From NCBI RefSeq assembly GCF_000368625.1, contig NZ_KB849576.1:700229-764228 (forward strand): DNA of 64,000 nucleotides, in the 5' to 3' direction. This DNA is from Acinetobacter schindleri CIP 107287 (GTDB lineage Bacteria > Pseudomonadota > Gammaproteobacteria > Pseudomonadales > Moraxellaceae). Numbering within the stretch: position 1 is the first letter of the stretch; the number at the start of each line of letters is the position of its first letter. This document shows, one piece after another, positions 35,301 through 44,511 of the stretch. A program made the translations under genes and the position numbers. The notes under the pieces are model-generated. The model did not search any database, was not told the origin of the DNA, and worked only from the letters and a program-made list of their open reading frames with translations.

Positions 35301-36152
35301 ATTAACACGATCCATCTGTGAGCGTTGATAACGTGGATGCAGCGCAGACAATTTGATGGAAATGCCCGGACCGTTATAAACATCTTTATCTGTTGATGCC
35401 TGACCGATGGCATGAATTGCATTTTGATAATCCTGATAATAACGTTCTGCATCCGGATCGGTTAGGGCTGCTTCACCCAGCATGTCATAAGAATATTGGA
35501 AACCTTTTTCTTCCAGACGTTCGGCATTTTTCAGGGCTTCATCAATGGTTTCGCCAGTCACAAACTGTTCACCCATCATACGCATCGCCACATCGACCGC
35601 CTTGCGGATAATGCCACGGCCACTGCGTGCCAAAAGGCCAGTTAACAGACTTGACAGGTTTTTCTGTTGTGGGGTTTCCATCAGCTTTCCGGTCAGCATC
35701 AGTCCCCAGGCCGCAGCATTGACAAACATCAGCTGGCTTTGCCCAAGATGTTCTTTCCAGTTGCCCTGATTGATCTTGTCACGAATTAACAGGTCGCGGG
35801 TCGCCGTATCCGGAATACGCAGCAAAGCTTCTGCCAGACACATCAATGCGATACCTTCCTGAGAAGACAGCGAAAATTCCTGTAATAGCCCTTGCACAAT
35901 GCCGGCCTTGCCACCTGAACCTTTACGTTCACGCAAGGAATGCGCCAGATCAAAAGCCAGGCTTTGGATTTTGTCCGTCAGTTCAGAGGAAATGTCACTA
36001 TGTTCCAGCAGGGTTTCCACGCACTCGGATTCTGCACGTCGCCATGCAGAATTAATGCGCTGTTCATATTCATTTTTATCCTTAAATTCAGCAATATAAT
36101 TCGACTGCTGCATGGCATTCGAGTGCGAATTTGGGCGTAGGATGGTGGACAT
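32400..36152 (-). CDS. putA: Bifunctional proline dehydrogenase / L-glutamate gamma-semialdehyde dehydrogenase PutA
   Basis: PutA oxidises proline to glutamate in two steps with channelling of the semialdehyde. The 1250-residue protein starts without the ribbon-helix-helix DNA-binding domain of E. coli PutA. Proline dehydrogenase barrel (about residues 150-500) shows YDMLGEAALTDPDAERYY, LMIRLVKGAYWDSEIKKA, FATHNAQTVATIY, CLHGMGEPLYE and YLVRRLLENGANTSFVNR. The aldehyde dehydrogenase part has WNFPLAIFTGQISAALVAGN, FTGSTEVAKIL, IAETGGQNAMIVD (Glu base) and the catalytic Cys in SAGQRCSALRVL. A further C-terminal domain follows (about residues 1080-1250). Divergent from an Lrp-type regulator, which probably replaces the missing self-regulatory domain. 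Confidence 0.97.
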   Translation of the reverse strand: MSTILRPNSHSNAMQQSNYIAEFKDKNEYEQRINSAWRRAESECVETLLEHSDISSELTDKIQSLAFDLAHSLRERKGSGGKAGIVQGLLQEFSLSSQEGIALMCLAEALLRIPDTATRDLLIRDKINQGNWKEHLGQSQLMFVNAAAWGLMLTGKLMETPQQKNLSSLLTGLLARSGRGIIRKAVDVAMRMMGEQFVTGETIDEALKNAERLEEKGFQYSYDMLGEAALTDPDAERYYQDYQNAIHAIGQASTDKDVYNGPGISIKLSALHPRYQRSQMDRVNDELYSKVLNLAVLAKKYNIGLNIDAEETERLEISLELLERLCFEPTLNDWKGIGFVIQAYQKRCFYVVDYIIDLAKRSQKRLMIRLVKGAYWDSEIKKAQIEGMADYPVFTRKVHTDLSYIACARKLLAEPDYIYPQFATHNAQTVATIYQLANPERYYAGQYEFQCLHGMGEPLYENVVGDKAAGKLGIPCRIYAPVGNHETLLAYLVRRLLENGANTSFVNRIADKSLKVEDLIENPRQTIIKTAQQENVLGAKHPHIPYPQDLYGTRINSSGLDLANDAELNALNEVAATLADTQFQAAAMGTAFSEPDTSNTVQVINPAQHQDVVGTVYEATTEQAEIALIQAANAQHFWANLPKDERAAYLNKAAELMQQRLLPLMVLLSREAGKTYANAIAEVREAIDFLRYYAGQMSDLPGNVHIQPLGTVLCISPWNFPLAIFTGQISAALVAGNTVIAKPAEQTPLIAAQAVQILWEAGIPQDVLQLLPGRGETIGAQLSQDSRIQGIMFTGSTEVAKILQKTVAKRLNQFGESVTLIAETGGQNAMIVDSSALTEQVVLDVVNSAYDSAGQRCSALRVLCVQEDNLDTVRHMLKGAMQQLRVGNPVLLKTDIGPVIDAEAQQNIQKHIDQMRSKGHKVHQLMFNQDAYELAQGTFIPPTLIELPNLNDLEREVFGPVLHLISYKAGQLPQLLDQINTKGYGLTMGLHTRIDETMQTVISKAHVGNLYINRNIVGAVVGVQPFGGEGLSGTGPKAGGPLYIYRLMHQVSEKKLAQPYAMNSAQATLENPLLQEFKAWVYKTFPTISLTTPAKITTGHSFSLQGPTGEENQYMILPRESVLSLATNDADQIQQLLAILSVGSRPAVLADNTFILKHLQSMPAKVVKAIKVIKDIESGDFEAVLHHGDASALIDLQQRIATRQGPIVGITHLSSGNYEIPVERFVIERAISINTAAAGGNASLMTMSGL

Positions 36153-36270
36153 AGTGACTTCCTGTACTGCGTCAAACGGTTCTTTGAGTTGAATGAGTTT
36201 TAATCTATAATCCCAAAATAATTGACGAATATCTCACTATAGTTTGTATCATTTTTAGAGAATAATTCTA

Positions 36271-36768
36271 ATGAATAGCCCATATGTAAGCCTTGACCGA
36301 ATAGATATTCGTATTCTTGATTTGCTGCAATCTGAATCGAAAATTTCCAATATCAAACTGGCAGAAATGGTGAACCTGTCGCCAACAGCAGTACTGGCAC
36401 GGGTGCAGAAATTGACCAAGGAAGGATTTATTCTCGGTTATGAAGCCCGTCTAAATCCGGTCAAGCTGAATAACGGTTTTGTAGTTTTTGTCGAGATACT
36501 GCTGGATAAAACTACACCGAATGTACTGGAAGAATTTTCTGAAGCAGTGCAGCATATTCCGGATATTGTGGAATGTCATATGATCAGTGGTGGCTTTGAT
36601 TTTGTAGTGAAAATCCGCTGTGCGAATATGGATGAATTCCGTAAAATTTCCGGTGATATTCTGTGGCAGTTGCCGGGCGTAAAAGAAACCCGCAGTTATC
36701 CGGTGATGGAAGTAATTAAGGAAACCCAGCAGATCAAGCTGAAAGTACCTGCCAAAGCTAAAGTATAA
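36271..36768 (+). CDS. Lrp/AsnC-family transcriptional regulator, likely regulator of put genes
   Basis: A 165-residue regulator with an N-terminal helix-turn-helix (LDRIDIRILDLLQSESKISN, LAEMVNLSPTAVLARVQKLTKEGFI) and a C-terminal ligand-sensing AsnC domain (NGFVVFVEILL, ECHMISGGFDFVVKIR, LPGVKETRSYPVMEVIKET). It is divergent from putA with 118 bases between the starts and has putP convergent downstream, the arrangement of PutR/BkdR-type activators, so it probably senses proline and controls putA and perhaps putP. I could not define an operator in the gap. Confidence 0.9.
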   Translation: MNSPYVSLDRIDIRILDLLQSESKISNIKLAEMVNLSPTAVLARVQKLTKEGFILGYEARLNPVKLNNGFVVFVEILLDKTTPNVLEEFSEAVQHIPDIVECHMISGGFDFVVKIRCANMDEFRKISGDILWQLPGVKETRSYPVMEVIKETQQIKLKVPAKAKV

Positions 36769-36777
36769 AATGCTGAT

Positions 36778-36810
36778 AAAACAAAAGGGACATAAAGTCC
36801 CTTTTGTTTT
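36778..36810. terminator. Bidirectional terminator, Lrp-type regulator / putP
   Basis: AAAACAAAAGGGAC-ATAAA-GTCCCTTTTGTTTT, 14 perfect pairs between convergent genes. Confidence 0.93.
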
Positions 36811-36823
36811 TGAAATAGAAAGA

Positions 36824-38338
36824 CTATTTCTTCATTTCTGCCATTTCTTTTTGATATTCGGCTTTCGCCAGTTCAAAACGATTGACTACATCGTGACTTG
36901 GAGCTTTATCCAGCAAACTAACAATCACAATGCTAAGCGCTGCCAGAATAAAGCCGGGAATAATCTCGTACAAACCTGTATCGCCCATATAATTTTTCCA
37001 GGCAATTACGGTTACTGCACCTACTACCATGCCCACAATTGCGCCATTGAGAGTCATGCGTTTCCAGAACAGCGAGAAGATGATCAATGGACCAAACGCC
37101 GCACCAAAGCCTGCCCAAGCGTAAGCCACCAGACCGAGAACCTTGCTGTTCGGATTGATTGCCAAGGAAATTGCAATCAGGGAAATCACAATCACCATGC
37201 CACGGCCAACCCAGATCAGTTCTTTTTGCGAAGCATTTTTACGCAGGAAACCTTTGTATAAATCTTCGGTAAGAGTCGTAGAACAGACCAGCAGCTGACA
37301 GCTTAAAGTACTCATAATCGCAGCCAGAATTGCAGCCAGAACGATGCCAGCCACCCAAGGATTAAACAGGATTTTGGTCAGTTCCATAAAGACTGTTTCA
37401 GGATTCTGGTTCACGATCGCTGCAGCAGGTAAATCAGGATTTGCTGCAAAATAAGCAATTCCGATATAACCTGCAGACATTGCACCCACCAGACACAGGA
37501 TCATCCAGGTCATACCGATACGACGTGCAGCGGGAATGGTTTTTACTGAATCTGCCGCCATAAAACGAACTAAAATATGCGGTTGGCCAAAATAGCCTAA
37601 GCCCCATGCCAAACTTGAAATAACCGCCACCATACTCAGACCTTCCAGCATATTGGATGCATGTGGACGAGCTGTTTCAAGCAATGTACCGACCTGTTGA
37701 GCATTATCACCCAATGCCAGATAGGTAATGATCGGGGTAATTAACAAGGCGAAAATCATCAAACCAGCCTGAAAGGTATCGGTCCAGCTGATCGCCAGAA
37801 ATCCACCGATACACACATACAGAATCGTAGCAACAGCACCGAGCCAGAGTGCAGTGGTATAGTCCCAGCCAAACAGGCTTTCAAATAAGCGTGCACCTGC
37901 AACCATGCCGGAAGCACAGTAAATCGCAAAGAAAACCAGAATCACGATTGCAGAGAGCAAGCGTAAAATCCGCTTCTTATCCGAAAAACGGCTGGTAAAA
38001 TAATCGGGCAATGTCAGGGCATTGTTCTGGTATTCGGTGTGGGCACGCAGGCGGCCAGCCACCAGGAGCCAGTTCAGCCAGGCACCAATAATCAGACCAA
38101 TCGCAATCCAGACTTCAGACAAGCCAGACAGGTAAATTGCACCAGGCAGACCCATTAGCAGCCAGCCGCTCATGTCGGAGGCGCCTGCCGAAAGTGCAGT
38201 CACCACACTGCCCAGACTTCGCCCACCCAAAATATATTCATCAAAATTGGACGTTGCACGATAGGCGTATAAACCAATTCCAATCATGGCGACGATATAA
38301 AACAGAAAAGTAATCAGTGTCGGGTTTAGCGAGCTCAT
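36824..38338 (-). CDS. putP: Sodium/proline symporter PutP
   Basis: PutP imports proline with sodium. The 504-residue solute:sodium symporter has about 13 hydrophobic segments. Family blocks: EYILGGRSLGSVVTALSAGASDMSGWLLMGLPGA (substrate and sodium site region in helix 2), YFTSRFSDKKRILR, ASGMVAGARLFESLFGWDYT, GLGYFGQPHILVRFMAA and LAAIMSTLSCQLLVCSTTLTEDLYK with the second sodium-site Ser/Thr. It is convergent with the regulator and in the same direction as putA, but separated from it, so it is its own unit. Confidence 0.96.
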   Translation of the reverse strand: MSSLNPTLITFLFYIVAMIGIGLYAYRATSNFDEYILGGRSLGSVVTALSAGASDMSGWLLMGLPGAIYLSGLSEVWIAIGLIIGAWLNWLLVAGRLRAHTEYQNNALTLPDYFTSRFSDKKRILRLLSAIVILVFFAIYCASGMVAGARLFESLFGWDYTTALWLGAVATILYVCIGGFLAISWTDTFQAGLMIFALLITPIITYLALGDNAQQVGTLLETARPHASNMLEGLSMVAVISSLAWGLGYFGQPHILVRFMAADSVKTIPAARRIGMTWMILCLVGAMSAGYIGIAYFAANPDLPAAAIVNQNPETVFMELTKILFNPWVAGIVLAAILAAIMSTLSCQLLVCSTTLTEDLYKGFLRKNASQKELIWVGRGMVIVISLIAISLAINPNSKVLGLVAYAWAGFGAAFGPLIIFSLFWKRMTLNGAIVGMVVGAVTVIAWKNYMGDTGLYEIIPGFILAALSIVIVSLLDKAPSHDVVNRFELAKAEYQKEMAEMKK

Positions 38339-38650
38339 AGGCAGAGTATCCTTAAATATTGCACATCATCATCCGGGATGATTTTTTGTACTGCGTTCAC
38401 AGGGCAGTGATTCAAACACGGTTTAAAAATTACACTCTGTAACAGTTAAGCAGTTTTTATGTATGCTTTATGTAAATTTGATTTTTTAAATAGAATAGTA
38501 TGGAATTCAAAATGGCTAAATAAAGCCAAGAATAGTCTAATTTAGAGCTAAGAAGCTAATTTTTAATAAATAGTTAAAATCATTAAACTTTTGTTATTTT
38601 ATTACACAAAGTTACAAAACTAACAGCAAATGCGAACTAGACATATTTTG
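38339..38650. other. Divergent intergenic region putP / aspA
   Basis: AT-rich stretch of 312 bases that must hold the putP promoter on the minus strand. No gene or clear operator is visible. Confidence 0.4.
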
Positions 38651-38747
38651 TTGCAAATATCGCTTAAAAGATTTCTATTTGTTTCTGACCACTCCGCGCA
38701 TAGTGGAAGAGCACCATCAAGGTGCATCATCGCCAAGAGTAAAAAAT
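38651..38747 (+). promoter_or_regulatory. aspA promoter and two-hairpin leader
   Basis: TTGCAA (38651-38656) and TCTATT (38674-38679), spacer 17, predict a start near 38686. The roughly 60-base leader then contains CCACT/AGTGG (38689-38693 with 38702-38706) and GCACC/GGTGC (38711-38715 with 38721-38725) before AAGAG and the ATG. No T-run follows, so these are not terminators. Confidence 0.5.
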
Positions 38748-40199
38748 ATGGACAATATGCTTCAAATTGACTTGAACAGAATCGAACAGGATTTATTGGG
38801 TAAAAAACAGATTCCACAGCATAGTTATTATGGAATTCATACTATACGTGCGCTGGAAAACTTTCAGATATCAGGTTTAACTGTAGGACAGCAATTACAT
38901 TTTATTCGCGCTTTGGCACAAGTTAAAAAAGCGTCTGCACAAACCAATCTACATTTTCAGAAAATTTCAGAACAACAATGTGCAGCCATTCAGCAAGCCT
39001 GTGATGAGCTGATTCAACATCCGGAAAACTGGCAGGATGCTTTTCCACTGGATCCTTATCAGGGCGGAGCCGGGACTTCCATCAATATGAATGCCAATGA
39101 AGTGATTGCCAACCGTGCGCTGGAACTGATGGGGCATCGTAAAGGGGAATATCATATTCTGCATCCGAATGATCATGTGAATACATCGCAATCTACCAAT
39201 GATGTCTATCCCACGGCACTGCGCCTGGCGACTTATACACGTTTAGATGAACTGCTCAATGTGCAAAAATCTTTGATTGATACTTTATATAGTAAGGCTA
39301 CAGAATTTCAGTATGTGATCAAGATGGGCCGTACTCAATTGCAAGATGCTGTTCCTATGACTATGGAGCAGGAATTCCGCGCTTTTGCGACTTTATTAAA
39401 AGAAGATTTTAAGCTGATTGAGCAGATGCGTCAGTTATTGCTGGAAGTTAATCTGGGTGCAACAGCAATTGGAACTGGTGTAAATACACCAACGGGTTAT
39501 GCCAAGCGTGCTGTAGAAACTTTGGCACACATTACTGGTCTGCCTTTAAAAGGCGCGGAAGATTATGTAGAAGCGACCAGTGATTGTGGCGTATTCATTA
39601 TTCTGTCTAGCAGCCTGAAACGTCTGGCAGTCAAGTTGTCCAAAATCTGTAATGACTTACGTCTCTTAAGTTCTGGACCACGTACCGGTTTGGCAGAAAT
39701 CCGCTTGCCAGAATTACAGGCAGGTTCTTCGATCATGCCAGCCAAAGTGAATCCAGTGATTCCGGAAGTGGTGAATCAGATTGCATTTCGGGTAATTGGC
39801 AATGACCTGACCGTGACCATGGCGGCAGAAGCTGGACAATTACAGCTCAATGTCATGGAACCTGTCATCGCGGTATCTTTAAATGAATCGATTCAATTGC
39901 TGACCCACGGTATGCAGACGCTACAGCAAAAATGTATTGCCGGTATTCAGGCCAATGAGCAGAACTGTTTAAATGCCGTGATGCGCAGTATCGGCATTAT
40001 CACTTTGCTGGAACCACTGCTAGGGCATGCCATGTGTGATGAAATCGGAAAACAGTGTATTCGTGAAAATAAAACTGTGCCTCAAGTCGTACTGGAGCTG
40101 GGTCTGCTCAGTCAGGCTCAGTTAGATCAAATCTTTGCCTTTGAAAATCTGGTCTCGGAAGTACCTAGTGAGATCAATCAGTTAGAACAAGTGTCCTGA
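38748..40199 (+). CDS. aspA: Aspartate ammonia-lyase
   Basis: AspA deaminates aspartate to fumarate. From the ATG at 38748 (MDNMLQIDLNRIEQDLLG) the protein is 483 residues. The aspartase/fumarase signature GSSIMPAKVNPVIPE (about residue 325) is clear, with QGGAGTSINMNANEVIANRALE, NDHVNTSQSTNDVYPTA and MGRTQLQDAVPMTMEQEF before it. An in-frame frame extends upstream to 38679 but covers the leader hairpins. Together with put genes it forms an amino-acid catabolism block that feeds the citric acid cycle. Confidence 0.95.
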   Translation: MDNMLQIDLNRIEQDLLGKKQIPQHSYYGIHTIRALENFQISGLTVGQQLHFIRALAQVKKASAQTNLHFQKISEQQCAAIQQACDELIQHPENWQDAFPLDPYQGGAGTSINMNANEVIANRALELMGHRKGEYHILHPNDHVNTSQSTNDVYPTALRLATYTRLDELLNVQKSLIDTLYSKATEFQYVIKMGRTQLQDAVPMTMEQEFRAFATLLKEDFKLIEQMRQLLLEVNLGATAIGTGVNTPTGYAKRAVETLAHITGLPLKGAEDYVEATSDCGVFIILSSSLKRLAVKLSKICNDLRLLSSGPRTGLAEIRLPELQAGSSIMPAKVNPVIPEVVNQIAFRVIGNDLTVTMAAEAGQLQLNVMEPVIAVSLNESIQLLTHGMQTLQQKCIAGIQANEQNCLNAVMRSIGIITLLEPLLGHAMCDEIGKQCIRENKTVPQVVLELGLLSQAQLDQIFAFENLVSEVPSEINQLEQVS

Positions 40200-40252
40200 A
40201 GCTCTTAAGGCTTTGAATCACGATTTATAGGATCGTGCTGATTTTAACCATT

Positions 40253-40288
40253 TACCCCAAATCCAGTCTGTGGATTTGGGGTATTTTC
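40253..40288 (+). terminator. Terminator of aspA
   Basis: TACCCCAAATCCA-GTCTG-TGGATTTGGGGTA followed by TTTTC. Confidence 0.92.
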
Positions 40289-40329
40289 ATCTAGACTAGA
40301 TAAATCCCACGATGAATTCGGAACATAGC

Positions 40330-40689
40330 ATGTTTGATAAAATCAGCACTTTATTCAAATCAAATAAACCTTCTCCTCCACAGCTTTATCTAGAAGAAAA
40401 TAATATTCAATATACCGAAGAAACTGGCTATATCGTAGATGGGATTAACCTGAATCAAGAGTTAGGTGAAAGACTAGAATATCTGTCTAACCGACGCATG
40501 AAAACATTTGATGATCTGAAAGAATTATATTTTACAGCCATGATCATTAATGAAAAAATTGATCTGGAAATTGCCAATCAACGTTTTAATTCAAGATTGG
40601 GCAATACTGAAGAAAACTTGCTGCAATTTAAAGTAATCGTAAAAAAGTTGAATGATTATTACCGAAATTTTCTGCGTGAGAAAAAATAG
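40330..40689 (+). CDS. Hypothetical cytoplasmic protein, about 119 residues
   Basis: I do not recognise this protein. From the ATG at 40330 (MFDKISTLFKSNKPS), 9 bases after GGAA, it has a short N-terminal basic part, then LYLEENNIQYTEETGYIVDGINL and a helical C-terminal half rich in Glu, Lys, Asn (LKELYFTAMIINEKIDLEIANQRFN onward). There is no signal peptide and no membrane segment. An ATG six codons upstream is an alternative. It lies between the aspA terminator and mfd on the same strand; co-expression with mfd is possible (gap 122 bases). Confidence 0.65.
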   Translation: MFDKISTLFKSNKPSPPQLYLEENNIQYTEETGYIVDGINLNQELGERLEYLSNRRMKTFDDLKELYFTAMIINEKIDLEIANQRFNSRLGNTEENLLQFKVIVKKLNDYYRNFLREKK

Positions 40690-40811
40690 CATTTGAAGTG
40701 GAAAGAAACCATTATTTTCCTGATAGCAAAGACTGCATAAAAATAACGAAATGCGCAGATACCATCGTGATAGTATAAGGGACATGTTGTTTAGACTTTA
40801 AAGCTATATAC

Positions 40812-43800
40812 ATGTTCCAACAAGAAATTTCCCAACTCAATTTAAAACAACTCAAAGCTGGTGAACGACGCTGGTTAGGCAACCTGCAGGGATCATCCAC
40901 AGCATTATTGCTGAAGGAAATTGCCAAGCAGCATAAACAGTTATTTGTGATTGTGGCACGCAATAATCAGCACCTTGGTCAGCTGGAAAGTGAACTGGAA
41001 TTTTATGGCATCAAGCCGACTATATTTCCAGACTGGGAAATTTTGCCTTATGACCGTCTCTCTCCGCATCAGGACATTGTCTCTGAACGTCTGGCAATTC
41101 TTTCCAATATGCCGCAAACCGGGGTGTTGCTGTTATCTGCTTCTACGCTGGCACAGCGTGTAGCACCAAGCTCATGGGTATTGGGTGAACACTTTGATAT
41201 TCGTGTCGGGCAAAAGCTTGATCTGGAACAGCAAAAGAAAAAACTGATTCAGGCGGGTTACCATCTGGTTGATACGGTATATGACCATGGTGAATTTGCA
41301 GTCCGCGGCAGCATCATGGACATTTATGCCTCTGGTCAGGATGCACCGATCCGGATTGACCTGTTTGATGATGAAATTGAAACGCTGAAATTTTTTGATC
41401 CGGAAACCCAGCGCACTACGCAAACTTTAGAACAATTTACCGTATTACCAGCACAAGAATTTCCACTGAAAGAAGGGCGCGCCACTTTCCGGGACCGTTA
41501 TGGTGAGCTGTTCCCCACAGCAAATCCCAAGAAAAACCCGATGTATCAAGATGTCATGGATGGTATTGCTTCGCCCGGTATTGAATTTTACATGCCACTT
41601 TTCTTTAGTGCAGAAGCGATGCAAGCTTACAGCACTTTGGCTTCATACTTACCAAAGAATGGCATTGTCATTACAGATCGCGGTCTGGAAGAGTCATTAA
41701 ACCAGTTTTGGGCTGAAGTGGTACGTCGTTATGAGGATCGCCGTCATAATGTGGATCAGCCAATTCTGCCTGCGGAAATGCTGTTTATCCAGACTAATCT
41801 TGTGCTGGAACAATTGAACCAGTTTGGTCGCATTATTGCCTCTCAAGATGTTTTTGATGAAAAAGCGGGTGTTATAAATCTGGATACTCAGACACCGCCA
41901 CGACTGCCGGTCGATCCGAAACGGGAAAAGCCATTCATCGAAGTTAAAAAATATATCGATGCAGCTAATCATCCTGTTCTACTCGTGGCTGAAAGTGCAG
42001 GTCGCCGAGAAACTCTAAAAGATGCACTGCGTCCAAGTCTGGGGGATATCCCGACTGTTGAGAATTTTGATGCATTTGTCGCATCATTACATGCGATTGC
42101 CATTACCAGTGCACCTTTAGAACGTGGTCTGGTTTTGACTGATCGTATCGCTGTGATTTCGGAAAACCAGCTCTATGAACATCGGGTGGTACAGCGCCGT
42201 CGCAAGCGTCAACAGGAAGTATCCGAAGAATTCCTGATTCGCAGTCTGACCGAGCTGACCATTGGTGCCCCAGTTGTACATATTGATTATGGCGTAGGGC
42301 GTTATGCCGGCCTGATTACCTTGAGTATTGACGATCAGGACCATGAATTCCTGCAACTGGATTATGCTGATGATGCCAAGGTTTATGTACCAGTCACCAA
42401 TCTGCATCTGATCAGCCGTTATAGTGGTGGTGATCCTGATCTGGCACCACTACATAAGCTCGGAACAGATGCCTGGAGCAAAGCAAAACGTAAGGCACTG
42501 GAACAGATTCACGATGTCGCAGCCGAATTACTAGATATACAGGCACGACGTTCATCCAAGCCCGGGATTAGTTTTGAGCTGGATCAAAGCCTGTATATGC
42601 AGTTTGCCAGCGGTTTTGCCTATGAAGAAACGTTAGATCAAGCCAATGCCATTGAAGCAACTTTATATGACATGCAGCAGGCCAAACCAATGGATCGTCT
42701 GGTTTGTGGTGATGTAGGCTTTGGGAAAACTGAGGTCGCAATGCGCGCTGCTTTTGTGGCGGTGCAGAATAACCGTCAAGTCGCAGTTCTGGTCCCAACC
42801 ACTTTGTTAGCACAACAGCACTATGAATCCTTTAAAGACCGCTTTGCGGACTGGCCAGTACGCATTGAAGTGTTGTCACGTTTCGGTTCTTCTAAGGCAC
42901 ATACTAAAACGATTGATGACCTGGCAGAAGGCAAAGTGGATATTGTGATTGGTACACATAAAATTTTGCAAGAAAATGTCCAGTTCAAGAATCTTGGCCT
43001 GATGATTGTCGATGAAGAACATCGTTTCGGGGTGCGGGACAAAGAACGCATCAAGGCGCTACGTGCCGATGTAGATATGTTGACCCTGACCGCAACACCA
43101 ATTCCACGTACTCTAAACATGGCTTTTAGTGGTATGCGTGATCTTTCAATCATCGCCACACCACCAGCACGTCGTCTGGCAGTAAAAACCTTTGTGCAGG
43201 AACAGACCAATGACACCATTAAAGAGGCGATTCTGCGTGAATTGCTACGTGGTGGTCAGGTTTATTTCCTGCATAACGAAGTGGATACTATTGACCGTGC
43301 TGCAGAAAGCCTACGTGAACTGGTACCAGAAGCGCGTGTTATTGTTGCCCATGGGCAGATGCGTGAACGTGAACTGGAGCAGGTCATGCAGCAGTTCTAT
43401 CACAAGGAATACAATGTTCTGGTGTGCTCGACTATTATCGAAACCGGGATCGATGTGCCGAGTGCCAATACTATCATTATTGAACGTGCGGATAAGCTCG
43501 GTCTGGCCCAGCTGCACCAGTTGCGGGGGCGTGTTGGTCGTTCTCATCACCAGGCTTATGCTTATCTCCTGGTTCCATCGATCAAAGGCTTAAAAGGCGA
43601 TGCTGAAAAACGCCTGGATGCGATTCAGCGAGCGTCAAATCTGGGTGCGGGTTTTATGCTGGCAACTGAAGATCTGGAAATCCGGGGTGCAGGTGAGCTC
43701 TTGGGTGAACAGCAAAGTGGTTCGATGCAGGCGATAGGTTATAGCCTGTATATGGAAATGCTGGAAAAAGCCACCAAAGCCATTCAAAAGGGCAAGACAC

Positions 43801-44270
43801 CGAACTTTGATGCACCATTATCTTTAACGGCAGAAATCAATCTGCATATGCCCGCGCTGATTCCGGATGACTATCTGGGAGATGTGCATCAGCGTCTGCT
43901 GTTCTATAAACGTATCAGTAATACCGATACCCAAGACAAACTCGACAATATCCGTATGGAGCTGATTGACCGCTTTGGCATTCCACCACAGCCAGTGAAG
44001 CAGCTATTTGCAGTGCATCAGCTTCGTCTGAAAGCAGAACAGCTGGGCATTACCAAAATCGACATTGGCGGTCAGGGCGGGCATATCGAATTTGCTCCAG
44101 ATACGCCAGTGCAGGCCATGAGTATTATCCAGATGATGCAGAAACATCCGACCTATTTCCGGATGAATGGCGGGCAACGTCTGAAAGTCATGGTCATGCT
44201 CGAAGACTATCAGAAACGTATTCAGTTTTTAAACGATTTGCTGGATAGCCTGCTGAAAGAGCTGCATTAA
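40812..44270 (+). CDS. mfd: Transcription-repair coupling factor Mfd
   Basis: Mfd removes stalled RNA polymerase from damage and recruits UvrA. The 1152-residue length is standard. Domains in order: UvrB-homology (residues 1-340), RNA polymerase-interacting CarD-like domain (about 475-550, PVVHIDYGVGRYAGLITL), two RecA-like translocase lobes with Walker A RLVCGDVGFGKTEVAMRA, DEEH box MIVDEEHRFGVRDKERIK, TATPIPRTLNMAFSGMRDLS, and motif VI QLRGRVGRSHHQAYAYLL, then the C-terminal TRCF domain (PALIPDDYLGDVHQRLLFYKR). All key motifs are intact. Confidence 0.97.
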   Translation: MFQQEISQLNLKQLKAGERRWLGNLQGSSTALLLKEIAKQHKQLFVIVARNNQHLGQLESELEFYGIKPTIFPDWEILPYDRLSPHQDIVSERLAILSNMPQTGVLLLSASTLAQRVAPSSWVLGEHFDIRVGQKLDLEQQKKKLIQAGYHLVDTVYDHGEFAVRGSIMDIYASGQDAPIRIDLFDDEIETLKFFDPETQRTTQTLEQFTVLPAQEFPLKEGRATFRDRYGELFPTANPKKNPMYQDVMDGIASPGIEFYMPLFFSAEAMQAYSTLASYLPKNGIVITDRGLEESLNQFWAEVVRRYEDRRHNVDQPILPAEMLFIQTNLVLEQLNQFGRIIASQDVFDEKAGVINLDTQTPPRLPVDPKREKPFIEVKKYIDAANHPVLLVAESAGRRETLKDALRPSLGDIPTVENFDAFVASLHAIAITSAPLERGLVLTDRIAVISENQLYEHRVVQRRRKRQQEVSEEFLIRSLTELTIGAPVVHIDYGVGRYAGLITLSIDDQDHEFLQLDYADDAKVYVPVTNLHLISRYSGGDPDLAPLHKLGTDAWSKAKRKALEQIHDVAAELLDIQARRSSKPGISFELDQSLYMQFASGFAYEETLDQANAIEATLYDMQQAKPMDRLVCGDVGFGKTEVAMRAAFVAVQNNRQVAVLVPTTLLAQQHYESFKDRFADWPVRIEVLSRFGSSKAHTKTIDDLAEGKVDIVIGTHKILQENVQFKNLGLMIVDEEHRFGVRDKERIKALRADVDMLTLTATPIPRTLNMAFSGMRDLSIIATPPARRLAVKTFVQEQTNDTIKEAILRELLRGGQVYFLHNEVDTIDRAAESLRELVPEARVIVAHGQMRERELEQVMQQFYHKEYNVLVCSTIIETGIDVPSANTIIIERADKLGLAQLHQLRGRVGRSHHQAYAYLLVPSIKGLKGDAEKRLDAIQRASNLGAGFMLATEDLEIRGAGELLGEQQSGSMQAIGYSLYMEMLEKATKAIQKGKTPNFDAPLSLTAEINLHMPALIPDDYLGDVHQRLLFYKRISNTDTQDKLDNIRMELIDRFGIPPQPVKQLFAVHQLRLKAEQLGITKIDIGGQGGHIEFAPDTPVQAMSIIQMMQKHPTYFRMNGGQRLKVMVMLEDYQKRIQFLNDLLDSLLKELH

Positions 44271-44284
44271 AAAGGTTTTAAAAA

Positions 44285-44318
44285 ATGGGTCAGAAAAGGA
44301 ATTCTGACCATTCTTTTA
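44285..44318 (+). terminator. Terminator of mfd
   Basis: GGTCAGAA pairs with TTCTGACC around AAGGAA, followed by ATTCTTTT. Confidence 0.8.
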
Positions 44319-44511
44319 AATCGATGGCGAAGTCACCCCTCAATGGAAAGAAAGTCTTGATTAATTTGTGTGATTCGGTAAAGTCTGAGTTGTGACCGAG
44401 TTCATAACAAATCATCCAAATTTGTATTTAAACACATTGCTCACAATATTCAGCTAGCACTGGATATGTTAGTATTAGCCATCATTCTAATTTTGCATCA
44501 TTTATAAAGAT

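Noticed and set aside
38679-38747. Upstream extension of the aspA frame
   Set aside because: It spans the hairpins of the leader and lacks similarity to aspartases.
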